A DNA stretch of 18,666 nucleotides from RZYP01 sp964386405 (GCA_964386405.1 CAYLRW010000030.1:1-18666), one strand, 5' to 3'; shown: positions 8,093 to 15,785, numbered from the stretch's first letter. Notes: generated by a model not told the origin, from the sequence alone. Translations and numbers: made by a program.

Positions 8093-9364
8093 ATGTTTAT
8101 AGACAGAGCGAGAATATATGTCGAGGCGGGAGCAGGTGGCGATGGTGCAAGCAGTTTCCGCAGAGAAAAGTTTGTAGAGAAGGGCGGCCCTAACGGCGGT
8201 AATGGCGGTCGCGGCGGCAGTGTTATCGTCGTTGCCGATAAGAATCTTAACACCTTGGTAGACTTCCGTTATAAAAGGAAGTTTGTTGCCAAGCGTGGCA
8301 ATGCCGGTGGCAATAGCAACTGTACAGGTGCGGCAGCAGATGATGTAATTGTACGCGTACCAATGGGTACCTTAGTAAAAGATGATATGACAGGCGTTAT
8401 TCTGGCTGACTTGACTGAAGATGGACAACAATTCAGAGCAGCTAAAGGCGGTCGCGGCGGTAAAGGCAATGCTTGCTACGTAACTAGTACCAACCGTGCA
8501 CCGACGTTTGCGGAAAAAGGCGAGCCGGGAACTTCCTGCTGGTTGAAGTTGGAACTGAAGTTATTGGCTGATGTAGGTCTTGTCGGTTATCCTAGTGTTG
8601 GCAAGTCCAGCATTATCTCACGCGTTTCAGCAGCTAAGCCGGAAATAGCTGCGTATCCTTTTACGACCATTACACCGGTTTTGGGAGTAGTACGTATTGA
8701 TACCGAGCGGAGTTTTGTTTTGGCGGATATCCCTGGCCTTATTGAGGGAGCACACAAAGGCGTTGGCCTCGGACATGATTTCTTGAGGCATATTGAGCGG
8801 ACCAAAGTATTGTTACATGTGCTGGATGTTTCAGGTCTTGACGGACGTGATCCGGTTGAGGATTTTGATAAAATAAATGAAGAACTAGCTCTTTACAGCG
8901 AAAAGTTAGCACGCAGAAAGCAGCTTGTAGTTGCCAATAAAATGGATCTGCCGGAAGCTATTGAGAATTTTGACAGGGTGGCAGAATATGTTAAAGGCAA
9001 GGGCTGCGACATTATAAAGGTATCGGCGGCAACAGGCGAAGGTCTCAATGAACTGATGTACAAGGCCTATGAAATGCTGCAGAACTACGTTCCCGAACCT
9101 GAAGAAGAGGAACTCGGAAAATTAAGTGAGGAAGATCCTGACAGCTTCGAAATTATTCCGGGTAATGATACTGATTTTGAAGTAAAAGGCAAGAATATAG
9201 AACGTCTTGTTGCGATGACCAATTTCGATAATGACGAAGCACTGTACCGCTTCCAGCTAATCTGGCGCAAACTGGGAATCGAGGAAGCATTGAAAGAAAA
9301 AGGTGTGCAGGAAGGACAGAGTGTCCGTATTCGCGATATGGTGTTTGAGTTTAAAGAACAGTAA
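8093..9364 (+). CDS. obgE: GTPase Obg (ObgE/CgtA)
   Basis: Essential ribosome-associated GTPase involved in 50S maturation and stress or growth control. It has 423 residues in three parts. The Gly-rich Obg fold is at about 1-157. The G domain has G1 GYPSVGKS at 165-172, G2 FTTITP, G3 DIPGLIEGA, G4 NKMD at 282-285 and G5 SAATGEG. The C-terminal Obg_C domain lies at about 350-423 and is seen in Firmicutes but absent in many Proteobacteria. The ATG at 8093 follows CAGGAGAA at 8079-8086. proB starts within a few bases of its stop, so the two are co-transcribed. The spo0B gene found beside obg in Bacillus is absent. Confidence 0.97.
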   Translation: MFIDRARIYVEAGAGGDGASSFRREKFVEKGGPNGGNGGRGGSVIVVADKNLNTLVDFRYKRKFVAKRGNAGGNSNCTGAAADDVIVRVPMGTLVKDDMTGVILADLTEDGQQFRAAKGGRGGKGNACYVTSTNRAPTFAEKGEPGTSCWLKLELKLLADVGLVGYPSVGKSSIISRVSAAKPEIAAYPFTTITPVLGVVRIDTERSFVLADIPGLIEGAHKGVGLGHDFLRHIERTKVLLHVLDVSGLDGRDPVEDFDKINEELALYSEKLARRKQLVVANKMDLPEAIENFDRVAEYVKGKGCDIIKVSAATGEGLNELMYKAYEMLQNYVPEPEEEELGKLSEEDPDSFEIIPGNDTDFEVKGKNIERLVAMTNFDNDEALYRFQLIWRKLGIEEALKEKGVQEGQSVRIRDMVFEFKEQ

Positions 9365-9368
9365 AGGG

Positions 9369-10508
9369 ATGAGTGGTTTGAGTTTTGATCGGGCAACGTT
9401 GAAAGACGCAAATAGAATTGTAATAAAGGTTGGCAGCAGTACTATAACTTATGGCAATGGCAAAAGGAATTTTTCCAGAATAGATCGTTTAGCACGTGAA
9501 ATTGCTGATCTGGCCAACCAGGGCAAGGAAATAATCCTTGTCTCTTCAGGTGCGGTTGCAGTTGGCGTCGATCGATTGGGACTTCCCGCAAAACCCAAAA
9601 CTATTCCTGGTAAACAGGCTGCAGCGGCAGTCGGACAGGGTGTGCTGATGCACACTTATGAAAAAATCTTCGCTGAATATGGCCAAATTGTAGCGCAAGT
9701 GCTGCTAACGAGGGTTGATTCGGTGGACAGACATCGTTATACCAATTCACGTAATACTTTTTTGGCTCTGCTCGAGCACAAAGTAATTCCGATTGTCAAT
9801 GAAAATGACGTTGTTGCCATTGATGAATTGAAAATCGGTGATAATGATAATCTTTCAGCCTTGGTAGCAGGTATCGTGGATGCTGATCTTTTGATCATTC
9901 TTTCTGATATTGATGGTTTGTATACCGCTAATCCCCAAAAAGATCCGCATGCTAAATTAGTAAATGAGGTAACGGATATTACCCCGGAAATAGAAGCCAG
10001 CGCAGGTGATGCCGGCTCCAAAGTCGGTACCGGCGGTATGTTTACAAAAATTCAGGCTGCCAAGATGGCTACGAGCTCAGGCATTAACATGATAATAGCT
10101 TCCGGTGAAGAAAAAGATGCTATTCGCCGTATCCTGGAAGGTGAAGAAATAGGTACATTATTTGTTTCCAGAGAAAACCGGCTGCAGTTCAGAAAACGCT
10201 GGTTGGCTTTTGGTGCAAGACTGGCAGGCAAAATTGTCGTCGACGATGGCTGTGCCAAAGCAGTCCGCAAAGCTGGCGGCTGCAGTATCCTGCCAGCCGG
10301 TATAACTGACGTAGAAGGTGAATTTGAGGCTGGTAATACTATCAGTGTCGTGAATAAAGCCGGACATGAACTAGCCAGAGGACTTTCAAATTATTCCTCA
10401 GAAGAGCTGGGTCTGATCAAAGGGGCAAAAACTTCAGAAATAGAAAATATACTCGGACACAAGCATTTTGACGAAGTGATTCATCGCGATGACTTGGTCA
10501 TTTTGTAG
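9369..10508 (+). CDS. proB: Glutamate 5-kinase (proline biosynthesis)
   Basis: Phosphorylates glutamate to gamma-glutamyl phosphate with ATP, the first and usually proline-inhibited step of proline synthesis. The amino-acid-kinase domain covers about residues 1-260: IVIKVGSST near the start, VSSGAVAVG, VNENDVVA, GDNDNLSA and SDIDGLYT. A C-terminal PUA domain follows at about 275-360. From the ATG at 9369 the protein has 379 residues. The start is uncertain: AAAGGG at 9363-9368 abuts this ATG but is 9 bp from an in-frame TTG at 9378, which may be the real start. An earlier in-frame GTG at 9303 lies inside obgE and is unlikely. Its product is passed to ProA encoded 11 bp downstream. Confidence 0.95.
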   Translation: MSGLSFDRATLKDANRIVIKVGSSTITYGNGKRNFSRIDRLAREIADLANQGKEIILVSSGAVAVGVDRLGLPAKPKTIPGKQAAAAVGQGVLMHTYEKIFAEYGQIVAQVLLTRVDSVDRHRYTNSRNTFLALLEHKVIPIVNENDVVAIDELKIGDNDNLSALVAGIVDADLLIILSDIDGLYTANPQKDPHAKLVNEVTDITPEIEASAGDAGSKVGTGGMFTKIQAAKMATSSGINMIIASGEEKDAIRRILEGEEIGTLFVSRENRLQFRKRWLAFGARLAGKIVVDDGCAKAVRKAGGCSILPAGITDVEGEFEAGNTISVVNKAGHELARGLSNYSSEELGLIKGAKTSEIENILGHKHFDEVIHRDDLVIL

Positions 10509-10519
10509 GAGGTAAAATA

Positions 10520-11776
10520 ATGGAAGTAAGATTACAAATAGAGGAGCAAGCAATAGCTGCCAATAAAGCTGCCCGAGCATTAGCCAATGTTTCGACTAAA
10601 GTCAAGAATGGTGCTCTGCAAGCAATGGCAGAAGCTTTATGCCTTTGCAAAAACTATATTTTGGAAGAAAACAGAGCTGATATGGAAAGTGCCAGGCAAA
10701 ACGGCATGAGCGAATCAATGCTTGACCGCCTGATGTTGACCGAAGGCCGCATAGAAGGTATGGCAGAAGGCTTGAGACAAGTGGCGGAATTGGCTGACCC
10801 TGTTGGCGAAGTTATTTCTGGCCGCCAGCTTGCTAATGGCCTGAATTTAACGAAAGTCCGGGTGCCGCTTGGTGTTATTGCAATAATTTATGAAGCACGC
10901 CCTAATGTGACAGCAGATGCCATCGGCCTTTGCCTGAAGTCAGGCAATGCGGTTATTTTGAAAGGCGGTTCAGAAGCTATTCGTTCCAATAAAGCGATTG
11001 CCGGTGTTTTGACAGAAGCTGCTGAAAATGCTGGTATTCCCAAAGCATCTGTGCAATTCGTTGATTCTGTAGATCGTACGGCTGTGCAAGAATTAATCAG
11101 GATGGACCGTTATGTGGATGTTGTCATACCGCGTGGAGGTGCTGGCTTGATTAAAATGGTGGTGCAGAACAGCTCTGTGCCTGTTATTCAGACTGGTGTC
11201 GGTGTCTGCCATACATTTGTTGATGAAAACGCTGACCTCGTCATGGCCAGAGAGATTGCGTTCAATGCGAAGGTGTCACGCCCGTCGGTCTGCAATGCTA
11301 TGGAGACCTTATTGGTGCACGAGAATATTGCAGCAGACTTTTTGCCGTCGATGTTGAAACGTTATTTTGATGCAGGTGTCAAAATCTTTGGCTGTCCGCA
11401 GACCAAGACTTTTGATGCGAGAGTAGAAGAAGCTACCGAGGAAGATTGGGCCACAGAATATGGCGATTTGCGCTTGTCAGTAAAAGTTGTGCAAGATATC
11501 GACGAAGCGATTGACCATATTGCTGAGTATGGGACCAAACACTCGGAAGCAATTGTGACCAGAAGCTATGAAAATGCAAGAAAGTTCCAGCAGAATGTGG
11601 ATGCGGCCGCTGTATACGTTAACGCTTCTACTCGTTTTACCGATGGTTTTGAATTCGGGTTTGGTGCCGAAATCGGCATCAGCACACAAAAACTTCATGC
11701 CAGAGGACCTATGGCGCTGCCGGAATTGACAAGCGTCAAGTATTTAATTAATGGAACAGGACAAATCAGAGAATAA
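10520..11776 (+). CDS. proA: Gamma-glutamyl phosphate reductase (proline biosynthesis)
   Basis: NADPH-dependent reduction of gamma-glutamyl phosphate to glutamate semialdehyde, the second step towards proline. At 418 residues it is of normal length and belongs to the aldehyde dehydrogenase fold. The catalytic cysteine is Cys230 in GVCHTFVD. Other family blocks are VPLGVIAIIYEARPNVTADA, LKGGSEAIRSN and GAEIGISTQKLHARGPM near the end. The ATG at 10520 follows GGAGG at 10508-10512, which overlaps the proB stop. No proC is present in the window. A terminator follows directly, ending the obgE-proB-proA unit. Confidence 0.96.
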   Translation: MEVRLQIEEQAIAANKAARALANVSTKVKNGALQAMAEALCLCKNYILEENRADMESARQNGMSESMLDRLMLTEGRIEGMAEGLRQVAELADPVGEVISGRQLANGLNLTKVRVPLGVIAIIYEARPNVTADAIGLCLKSGNAVILKGGSEAIRSNKAIAGVLTEAAENAGIPKASVQFVDSVDRTAVQELIRMDRYVDVVIPRGGAGLIKMVVQNSSVPVIQTGVGVCHTFVDENADLVMAREIAFNAKVSRPSVCNAMETLLVHENIAADFLPSMLKRYFDAGVKIFGCPQTKTFDARVEEATEEDWATEYGDLRLSVKVVQDIDEAIDHIAEYGTKHSEAIVTRSYENARKFQQNVDAAAVYVNASTRFTDGFEFGFGAEIGISTQKLHARGPMALPELTSVKYLINGTGQIRE

Positions 11777-11778
11777 AT

Positions 11779-11817
11779 AAAAGGGTCAGGCCTTATAAAA
11801 AGGCCGGCCTTTTATTT
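11779..11817 (+). terminator. Intrinsic terminator after proA
   Basis: GGCC (11789-11792) pairs with GGCC (11802-11805). An outer AAAAGG (11779-11784) pairs with CCTTTT (11808-11813), separated from the inner stem by a small internal loop. The stem runs into TTTTATTT. It is less perfect than the rpmA terminator but well placed, between the proA stop and the promoter of the export cassette. Confidence 0.72.
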
Positions 11818-11821
11818 CTAT

Positions 11822-11874
11822 CATGAAAAAAGTGCGTATTTATGGCGGCAAAGACATGAAAAAATCACGTACTT
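11822..11874 (+). repeat. 20-bp imperfect direct repeat upstream of the exporter promoter
   Basis: Copies at 11822-11841 and 11855-11874 share CATGAAAAAA exactly, then CGTA and TT: 16 of 20 positions match. They are offset by 33 bp, about three helical turns. The right copy ends 15 bp before the -35 box. The inner part can also be read as a dyad: AAGTGCGT (11830-11837) against ACGTACTT (11867-11874) with one G-T pair. It could be a regulator-binding site for the export operon. No regulator gene is adjacent, so this is a guess from position. Confidence 0.4.
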
Positions 11875-11889
11875 GTCACAGAGACACTT

Positions 11890-11918
11890 TTGACTGTGGG
11901 GTCAGGCTGTTTTATAAT
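11890..11918 (+). promoter_or_regulatory. Strong promoter of the export cassette
   Basis: TTGACT (11890-11895), 17-bp spacer, TATAAT (11913-11918): 11 of 12 consensus bases with ideal spacing. A transcript would begin near 11925, about 43 nt before the adaptor start. Because the promoter overlaps the longest possible reading frame of the adaptor (from 11890), it also argues for the downstream start. Confidence 0.85.
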
Positions 11919-11967
11919 GAGAACTATAAAGCAGGACTACTTGATACTAGAGAATGCGAGCGTGAGA

Positions 11968-13050
11968 ATGATGATGCAGTTTTTAAAAAACAACAAAATC
12001 AAAATTGCAGCACTAATTTTGTTAGCGGCTATCGGCTTTGGCGGGTACAAATATTATGAAAGTACGAAGACGCCGGAAAAAACAGAAAAAACAGCAACTG
12101 TGGAACGTGGTGATTTGGTAGCCAGCATTTCTGCAACAGGTTCGCTGAGCGCTGTCGATAATGTTGAGATCAATTCCAAAATTACCGGAAGAATTGTCGA
12201 AGTATATGTCAAAGAAAACCAGCATGTAACAGCTGGTCAAAAGTTATTGAGGCTGGATGATAAAACATTAGTGGCAACTCAGACTCAGGCTGCTGCAAAA
12301 TTGCAGAATGCGCTCGCCACTTACAACAGATATCTCACACTGATGAATCAAGGAGCCATTGCCCGCAGCGAATTTGACACGGCAGAATCGGATTATATTG
12401 TAGCACAAGCTAGTTATGACACAGCTACTTCCAATGTCAATGATACTATTATTGCCTCACCAATTGACGGTTATGTAATCGGGGAACCGACTCCTGTTGG
12501 ACAGACCGTTTCCTCAGGTATTTCAACACCGCAGGTTTTGATGTCGATTGCCAACCTGGATAAGATGCAGATAGAGACCTTGGTTGATGAGTCTGATATT
12601 GGTCAGGTCAAAGTCGGTCAAAAAGTGCAGTTTACTGTTGATGCCTATCCAGACGTTACTTTTGAAGGAATTGTGAGACTGGTTTCGCGCAGTGCTACAA
12701 AATCCAGCAATGTAATTTACTACACAGTCTATGTGGATGTTGACAATAAAGATGGCAAATTGTTGCCGACGATGACGGCACGTACGGAAATTATCACCGA
12801 TACTGCGAATGACGTTTTGATGGTTCCGATTACCTGCCTGCGTACTGAAGGCAAAAAACGTTACGTCCAAGTCTATGACGAAGCGACCAAAACCAGCAAA
12901 AATGTCTATGTGACAGTTGGTTTAACAAGTGATGAAAAAGCAGCTGTTACGGGCGACCTGCAGGTTGGCGACAAATTACTGGTGCGTGCAGCGAAGACGA
13001 CGACTACGACTGCCAACAAAAATACAATGGGCGGACCACCGCGCTTCTAG
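11968..13050 (+). CDS. MacA/HlyD-type periplasmic adaptor subunit of an ABC exporter
   Basis: Membrane-fusion (adaptor) protein that bridges the ATPase-permease pair to the cell exterior or an outer-membrane channel. From the ATG at 11968 it has 360 residues. Three ATGs in a row (11968, 11971, 11974) leave the exact start open; upstream in-frame codons are excluded by the promoter. An N-terminal membrane anchor spans about residues 11-27, with no lipobox cysteine. The first half of the lipoyl domain is at about 64-98 (GRIVEVYVKENQHVTAGQKL) and the second at about 160-205 (IIASPIDGYV). Between them is a short alpha-hairpin of about 60 residues. Beta-barrel and membrane-proximal domains follow, then a Thr-rich tail ending GGPPRF. 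The next gene begins 17 bp downstream. Substrate unknown; MacA or YknX-like efflux is the nearest guess. Confidence 0.88.
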   Translation: MMMQFLKNNKIKIAALILLAAIGFGGYKYYESTKTPEKTEKTATVERGDLVASISATGSLSAVDNVEINSKITGRIVEVYVKENQHVTAGQKLLRLDDKTLVATQTQAAAKLQNALATYNRYLTLMNQGAIARSEFDTAESDYIVAQASYDTATSNVNDTIIASPIDGYVIGEPTPVGQTVSSGISTPQVLMSIANLDKMQIETLVDESDIGQVKVGQKVQFTVDAYPDVTFEGIVRLVSRSATKSSNVIYYTVYVDVDNKDGKLLPTMTARTEIITDTANDVLMVPITCLRTEGKKRYVQVYDEATKTSKNVYVTVGLTSDEKAAVTGDLQVGDKLLVRAAKTTTTTANKNTMGGPPRF

Positions 13051-13067
13051 ACTGAGAGGATATGAAG

Positions 13068-13748
13068 ATGGCTGTCATCGAATTGAAAGATATAGTTAAA
13101 ACTTATCAGATGGGTGATTCCATAGTTCATGCACTGGATCATGTCACCGTTGAGATAGGCGTCGGTGAATTTACTTCCATTGTCGGTCCTTCCGGGTCCG
13201 GTAAATCAACTATGATGAATATTATAGGCTGCCTGGATAGACCTACTTCCGGCCAATATTTTCTTGATGGCAAGGAGATTGGCGGCTATGATGATGATGA
13301 ATTAGCAAAGACACGTAACCAGAAAATAGGTTTTGTCTTCCAAAACTTCAACTTGCTGCCACGTTTATCGGCATTGCTAAATGTTGCCCTGCCGCTTGTT
13401 TACGCCGGTGTATCCGAACCGGAACGCTTGAAGAGAGCGCAGGAAATGCTGGCATCTGTAGGTTTGGGTGACAGGGTCCATCATAAACCGACAGAAATGT
13501 CCGGCGGACAAAGGCAGCGTGTGGCCATTGCTCGAGCACTTATTAACCAACCGGCAATTATTATGGCTGATGAGCCGACCGGTAATCTTGATACAAAATC
13601 CAGCTATGAAATAATGGATATCTTCCGGAGTTTGAATGATGCCGGTAAGACCGTGGTTATGGTTACACATGAACCAGATATTGCGGAAATGACTAAACGC
13701 ATCATACATATGAGAGACGGCAAGGTTGTCCAGGATGAATGGAGGTAA
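13068..13748 (+). CDS. ABC transporter ATP-binding protein, MacB/LolD/YknY type
   Basis: Cytoplasmic ATPase that powers the adjacent permease. From the ATG at 13068 it is 226 residues; GAGAGGA at 13054-13060 is 7 bp from that ATG but only 1 bp from an ATG at 13062, so the later start is preferred. The parts are complete: Walker A GPSGSGKS at 40-47, Q-loop FVFQNFNLL, signature MSGGQRQRVAIARAL, Walker B IIMADEPTGNLD and switch histidine in VMVTHEPD. The IIGCLDRPTSG segment is typical of the mechanotransmitting MacB/LolD class. In E. coli MacB the ATPase and permease are fused; here they are separate genes, as in YknY and YknZ. Confidence 0.94.
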   Translation: MAVIELKDIVKTYQMGDSIVHALDHVTVEIGVGEFTSIVGPSGSGKSTMMNIIGCLDRPTSGQYFLDGKEIGGYDDDELAKTRNQKIGFVFQNFNLLPRLSALLNVALPLVYAGVSEPERLKRAQEMLASVGLGDRVHHKPTEMSGGQRQRVAIARALINQPAIIMADEPTGNLDTKSSYEIMDIFRSLNDAGKTVVMVTHEPDIAEMTKRIIHMRDGKVVQDEWR

Positions 13749-13754
13749 GCCTTA

Positions 13755-14969
13755 ATGTTTGCGGAAAGCGTTAAAATGGCCATTGATGGCATGATTACCA
13801 ACAAAATGCGGACATTTCTTACCTTGCTCGGCATCATCATTGGTGTCGGAGCCGTTATTGCGATGATCTCTTTAGGTATGGGTGTCAAGGCGCAGATTAA
13901 GGAAAACATATCCAGCCTGGGCAGCAATTTGCTGATTATCAGCCCTGGCGGCAGGACTTCTTCCGGCGCACGGCTGGCATCAGGAACAGGTGTCAGGCTT
14001 ACCTATGATGATGCTAAGGCCATAGAGAAGAATGTCAGCGGCATTGAGTATGTTGCACCTTCAGTCAGTTCCTCCTACCAACTTGTTGTTGGCAACCAGA
14101 ACTGGACTACTAATGTGGAAGGCACTACGCCAAACGTCATTGATATTCGCAGTTTCAAGGTAGAAGACGGGCGTATGTTTACGGACAAAGACATGGACAG
14201 CAGGGCCCGTGTCGCTGTAATTGGACAAACAATCGTCGATAATCTTTTCCCTGATGGTGATCCGCTTGGCAAAATTGTCCGAATCAATAAAGCTCCGTTC
14301 AAAGTCATCGGGGTTTTGGGAGTAAAAGGCCAGTCCGCTAATGGTCAGGATCAGGATGATGTTGTCTACATTCCTTTGACCACAGCACAACAGCGGATGA
14401 TGGGTATCACTTATGTTAACCGCATCACTGTACAGGCAGAAAACGAAGATGTAATTAATGATGCGCAAGCAGATATTGAAACACTGTTGCGTAACAGGCA
14501 TAAAGTTAAAGATGGCGGCGATGATGATTTTACAGTGAGAAATCTCGCAGCCTTGATGGATACAATGATGGAGACGGCCAACACCATTACTTTGCTGCTG
14601 GGTAATATAGCAGCTATCAGTCTTTTGGTTGGCGGCATCGGTATTATGAACATCATGTTGGTCTCCGTTACGGAAAGAACAAGAGAAATAGGTATCAGAA
14701 AGGCTTTAGGGGCAACTTACAACAATATCTTGCTGCAGTTTTTGATTGAAGCTATGGTTATCGGCGTCGTCGGCGGTATTTTGGGAACAGTGCTGGGCGT
14801 TGGCGCCTCATATGCTCTGTCCTATTTTTCCGGCTGGAAGACTGTTGTTTCGGTAGCAGCAATCATAGTTGCTGTAATATTTTCTATTGGCATCGGTTTG
14901 TTCTTCGGAATTTACCCAGCCAGGAAGGCAGCTTTGCTTGACCCTATTGATGCACTGCGTTATGAATAG
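13755..14969 (+). CDS. ABC transporter permease, MacB/FtsX family
   Basis: A 404-residue membrane subunit with the type VII exporter layout. TM1 is at about 20-42, a large extracytoplasmic MacB_PCD domain at about 45-275, then TM2 at about 279-303, TM3 at about 328-352 and TM4 at about 364-387. The cytoplasmic loop ERTREIGIRKALGA after TM2 and the C-terminal PARKAALLDPIDALRYE are family hallmarks. ATG at 13755 with GGAGG (13741-13745) on the end of the ATPase gene. With the adaptor and ATPase it forms a full tripartite exporter, with any outer-membrane channel encoded elsewhere. Such systems move macrolides, peptides or lipoproteins; nothing here fixes the substrate. Confidence 0.92.
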   Translation: MFAESVKMAIDGMITNKMRTFLTLLGIIIGVGAVIAMISLGMGVKAQIKENISSLGSNLLIISPGGRTSSGARLASGTGVRLTYDDAKAIEKNVSGIEYVAPSVSSSYQLVVGNQNWTTNVEGTTPNVIDIRSFKVEDGRMFTDKDMDSRARVAVIGQTIVDNLFPDGDPLGKIVRINKAPFKVIGVLGVKGQSANGQDQDDVVYIPLTTAQQRMMGITYVNRITVQAENEDVINDAQADIETLLRNRHKVKDGGDDDFTVRNLAALMDTMMETANTITLLLGNIAAISLLVGGIGIMNIMLVSVTERTREIGIRKALGATYNNILLQFLIEAMVIGVVGGILGTVLGVGASYALSYFSGWKTVVSVAAIIVAVIFSIGIGLFFGIYPARKAALLDPIDALRYE

Positions 14970-15138
14970 AGAACAAAAAACGACCTTTAAGGAAGTATGG
15001 AATGCTTGGTGTCAATATTGCAAGAAACCAAAAACTATTTTTGACCTGAAAGACAGGGCGAAAGGGCTCATCATTCTCATTATCCTGATTATCCTTTTAC
15101 AAGCAGTTGTGCAAGCCTTGCTTAATTGGTATAATTAG
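14962..15138 (+). CDS. Small single-span membrane protein, 58 residues, function unknown
   Basis: I do not recognise this protein. It starts at an ATG (14962) that overlaps the permease stop by 8 bp, with no evident Shine-Dalgarno, so it is probably translated by coupling to the permease. The N-terminal half is polar and basic and has a CxxC pair (Cys17 and Cys20, in WCQYCKKP). A single hydrophobic helix of Leu and Ile covers about residues 35-54, and the protein ends NWYN. The basic stretch before the helix predicts the N-terminus inside the cell (positive-inside rule). Position suggests an accessory subunit of the exporter, but this is inference. The -10 box of the candidate nadD promoter lies in its last codons. 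A longer in-frame start at 14887 is rejected because it lies within the permease transmembrane region. Confidence 0.68.
   Translation: MNREQKTTFKEVWNAWCQYCKKPKTIFDLKDRAKGLIILIILIILLQAVVQALLNWYN
15107..15135 (+). promoter_or_regulatory. Candidate extended -10 promoter of the nadD operon
   Basis: TTGTGC (15107-15112, 3 of 6 to TTGACA), 17-bp spacer, perfect TATAAT (15130-15135) preceded by TGG, giving an extended -10 element that can compensate for a weak -35. It lies within the end of the small membrane-protein gene. A start near 15142 would leave a leader of only about 20 nt before nadD. It would allow nadD and its followers to be expressed without the exporter promoter. Confidence 0.58.
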
Positions 15139-15161
15139 TAGCAAGACATTGAGAGTGGGTG

Positions 15162-15785
15162 ATGGAAATCGCCGTTAACCGCAAAAAAATAGGTATAATC
15201 GGTGGATCATTTGATCCGATACACAACGGACATCTGAAAACAGCAGAATTCGTTTATCAGCAGTTGGAATTAGAAAAAATGATTTTTATTCCTGCTTATA
15301 TTGCTCCGCATAAGATCGGCATGGAATATGCACCAGCTGAACACCGTTATCAAATGACCTTATTGGCTACTCAGGACAATCCACATTTCTGTGTTTCCGA
15401 TATAGAGTTAAAACGCAAAGGCGTTTCTTATACATATGATACGATCAAGGCATTACATGAGTATTATGGCGATGAATATGATTTGTATTTTATTATAGGC
15501 GCTGACTCCGTGGCAGAGCTTGATACCTGGACCAAGGTGCGTGAGATTATGGACTTATGTACCTTTGTGGCCGCAACGCGGCCAGGTTTTGCTCCGGAAG
15601 TCCAAAAAGTAATTGAGTACTTTGGTGAATTAGGCAGAACAAAAATTAAGTGGCTCAATACGCCGGAAATGGATATTTCTTCTACTGATATCAGACAGCG
15701 TGTGCAGGATAATTGTTCAATCAATGGTCTTGTTCCGGCAACAGTGGAAGAATACATACATCAAAAAGGCCTCTACCGCTCGTAG
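15162..15785 (+). CDS. nadD: Nicotinate-nucleotide adenylyltransferase
   Basis: Transfers AMP from ATP to nicotinate mononucleotide, giving deamido-NAD, an essential step of NAD synthesis. The protein is 207 residues from the ATG at 15162 (an in-frame GTG at 15159 adds one residue and cannot be excluded). The nucleotidyltransferase signature GGSFDPIHNGH is at 14-24, and the ATP-binding ISSTDIR motif at 172-178. IIGADS and LDTWTK in the middle are also typical. GAGAG at 15151-15155 serves as ribosome site. nadD followed by yqeK and rsfS is a well-known Firmicute order. Confidence 0.96.
   Translation: MEIAVNRKKIGIIGGSFDPIHNGHLKTAEFVYQQLELEKMIFIPAYIAPHKIGMEYAPAEHRYQMTLLATQDNPHFCVSDIELKRKGVSYTYDTIKALHEYYGDEYDLYFIIGADSVAELDTWTKVREIMDLCTFVAATRPGFAPEVQKVIEYFGELGRTKIKWLNTPEMDISSTDIRQRVQDNCSINGLVPATVEEYIHQKGLYRS

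Noticed and set aside
9340..9378. Proline T-box or other riboswitch ahead of proB
   Set aside because: Only 4 bp separate the obgE stop from the proB ATG, and no stem-loop terminator is present. There is no room for a leader.
11877..11898. CACAG...CTGTG dyad across the exporter -35 box as an operator
   Set aside because: Only 5 bp per arm with a 12-bp spacer; this is expected by chance in AT-balanced DNA.
11823..12059. 78-codon + frame starting at ATG 11823
   Set aside because: It begins upstream of the exporter promoter, overlaps the adaptor start in another frame, and its N-terminus merely reflects the CATGAAAAAA repeat. A leader peptide is unlikely since the transcript begins near 11925.
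14887..14961. Longer start for the small membrane protein
   Set aside because: This stretch is the out-of-frame reading of the permease C-terminal transmembrane region, with no ribosome site. The overlap at the ATG 14962 is the normal coupling arrangement.
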